Shown: positions 63,366 to 64,000 of the stretch, piece by piece
How the letters are laid out: each line of letters begins with the position of its first letter
Position numbering within the stretch: position 1 is the first letter of the stretch
Origin: Legionella_C sp048541585
GTDB lineage: Bacteria > Pseudomonadota > Gammaproteobacteria > Legionellales > Legionellaceae
Length of the DNA stretch: 64,000 nt
Assembly: GCF_048541585.1 (NCBI RefSeq)
Contig: NZ_CP183304.1
Coordinates: 1-64,000, forward strand
Direction of reading: 5' to 3'
Made by a program: the position numbers and the translations under genes
Notes under the pieces: model-generated
Database searches by the model: none
The model's input: the letters and a program-made list of their open reading frames with translations, nothing else
Told to the model about the DNA's origin: nothing

Positions 63366-63998
63366 TTACTTAAGGCCTGCTTTTCTATACTCAGCTTCTT
63401 GTAATCTTGTTGCAAACTCTTCGTCTGTTTCACCATTATCGGCTTCAACTGCATCAATTAGTGAAATATCAATTGGATTTTCAATATGATTAAATAACCC
63501 TAGTTTTTTGACGCGATTAATTAGTTCTTTTAAATTATCGCCGTATACTTGAGCTTTTTGTTCTATACCTTGGGAGGAAACCGTAATATTAACAACGTGT
63601 TGTTCTTCAACTGTTAGCTCTTCACTTGATTCATAAAATTCATTTAAAGTCGATTTATTTAGTACATTCTCAGGAACTTCTTCAAAGTCTTGAATTGTAA
63701 GCTGTGTTTCAAGTAATTCCCATAAAATTTCAGAATGCGTAAGGGCTTCATAATGTTCATCTACTTCTTTGCGATAAGCATTAATGACATGTGTACCACA
63801 TTCATAGTCATTATCTTCTGGTTGCAGTTCACTAGTTTCTAGAAGAATGTCTACCTCTTTTTCCCCTGTCAAATGAGTCAGCAACACTTTACTCTCAGTT
63901 AACATTGATTCTTGCCGTGGCGTTAAACTCTCAATATCGTCAAGTAAAGCGATAGGTTGAGAGTCGTGTAAAGTCCAGCTGCCCTCATCTCTTAGAAG
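63366..63998 (-). CDS. Ulp1-like protease candidate (C-terminal part; gene runs off the right edge)
   Basis: The frame is open to the window edge (no start seen). The sequence contains GSWTLHDSQPIALL near the edge and LQPEDNDYECGTHVINAYRK. The latter resembles the Q-x-N-x-x-D/E-C-G motif holding the oxyanion Gln and nucleophile Cys of C48 (Ulp1/SENP) peptidases. The catalytic His would lie beyond the edge. The C-terminal 110 residues are acidic (EEVPENVLNKSTLNEFYESS). Legionella effectors with this fold act on ubiquitin or related modifiers, so an effector is plausible. Confidence 0.55.
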   Translation of the reverse strand, partial: LLRDEGSWTLHDSQPIALLDDIESLTPRQESMLTESKVLLTHLTGEKEVDILLETSELQPEDNDYECGTHVINAYRKEVDEHYEALTHSEILWELLETQLTIQDFEEVPENVLNKSTLNEFYESSEELTVEEQHVVNITVSSQGIEQKAQVYGDNLKELINRVKKLGLFNHIENPIDISLIDAVEADNGETDEEFATRLQEAEYRKAGLK

Positions 63999-64000
63999 AT

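Overview
The window looks like part of a Legionella (or close Legionellaceae) chromosome. Base composition is strongly AT-rich with short intergenic gaps. One gene encodes a protein of the Legionella major outer-membrane-protein family (22531-23481). Further support comes from an LpxO-like lipid A hydroxylase, a CqsA/LqsA-type autoinducer synthase, several secreted degradative enzymes, and many large unassigned proteins with the look of Dot/Icm effectors. No rRNA, tRNA, CRISPR array or intact insertion sequence was seen. All family assignments are by eye from the sequence, without database searches.

Layout. 1-4.7 kb (minus): partial unknown gene, dapE (frameshifted) and dapD for the succinylase lysine/DAP pathway, a frameshifted PlsC/YihG-type acyltransferase, and a cystathionine gamma-synthase-like PLP enzyme. 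4.7-13 kb: a KfrA_N-PAS-GGDEF-EAL protein, a secreted GH26-like hydrolase, a kynurenine 3-monooxygenase-like flavoprotein, a heme-oxygenase-like di-iron protein behind a sigma-54 promoter, and a secreted trypsin-like protease. 13-20.5 kb is accessory: a broken lipase, five 22-bp iteron-like repeats ahead of a multiply frameshifted replication-initiator-like gene, a polysaccharide deacetylase, a membrane protein, a thioesterase, LpxO, and a short tyrosine recombinase next to a nested inverted repeat.

20.6-36.8 kb: a TPR protein with nuclear-localisation-like motifs, the MOMP-family porin, then a capsule-type export cluster on the minus strand. In order of transcription the cluster has a nucleotide-sugar 4-epimerase, a nucleotide-sugar dehydrogenase, a TPR-glycosyltransferase, a Wza/KpsD-like export lipoprotein, KpsM, KpsT, KpsE, a TPR-LpxL-like acyltransferase and a large TPR protein. 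KpsD-like, KpsM and KpsE are all frameshifted. 37-50 kb: effector-like proteins (coiled coil; possible clan CD peptidase; possible CNF/CheD-like deamidase), an LNS2-type phosphatase, regulators (HxlR, MerR/TipA), a 29-residue putative peptide precursor beside a small His-rich protein, and a secreted phosphoesterase with four 91-residue repeats. 50-64 kb: glutathione peroxidase, an HExxH membrane protein, a 2OG-Fe(II) oxygenase, an expansin-like secreted protein, a FadL-family porin, an L,D-transpeptidase, a cyanophycinase-like peptidase, the lone LqsA/CqsA-like synthase, an aminoglycoside-nucleotidyltransferase-like protein, and a partial Ulp1-like effector candidate.

A striking property of the window is the number of single-base frameshifts or stops in otherwise well-conserved genes (dapE, acyltransferase, lipase, Rep-like gene, kpsE, kpsM, kpsD-like gene, cupin). 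Either this strain is undergoing genome decay or the assembly carries indel errors. The sequence alone cannot decide. The most interesting candidate for something undescribed is the 29-residue peptide gene at 42684-42773, which ends in KGWCGPGTCIG, with its partner gene.
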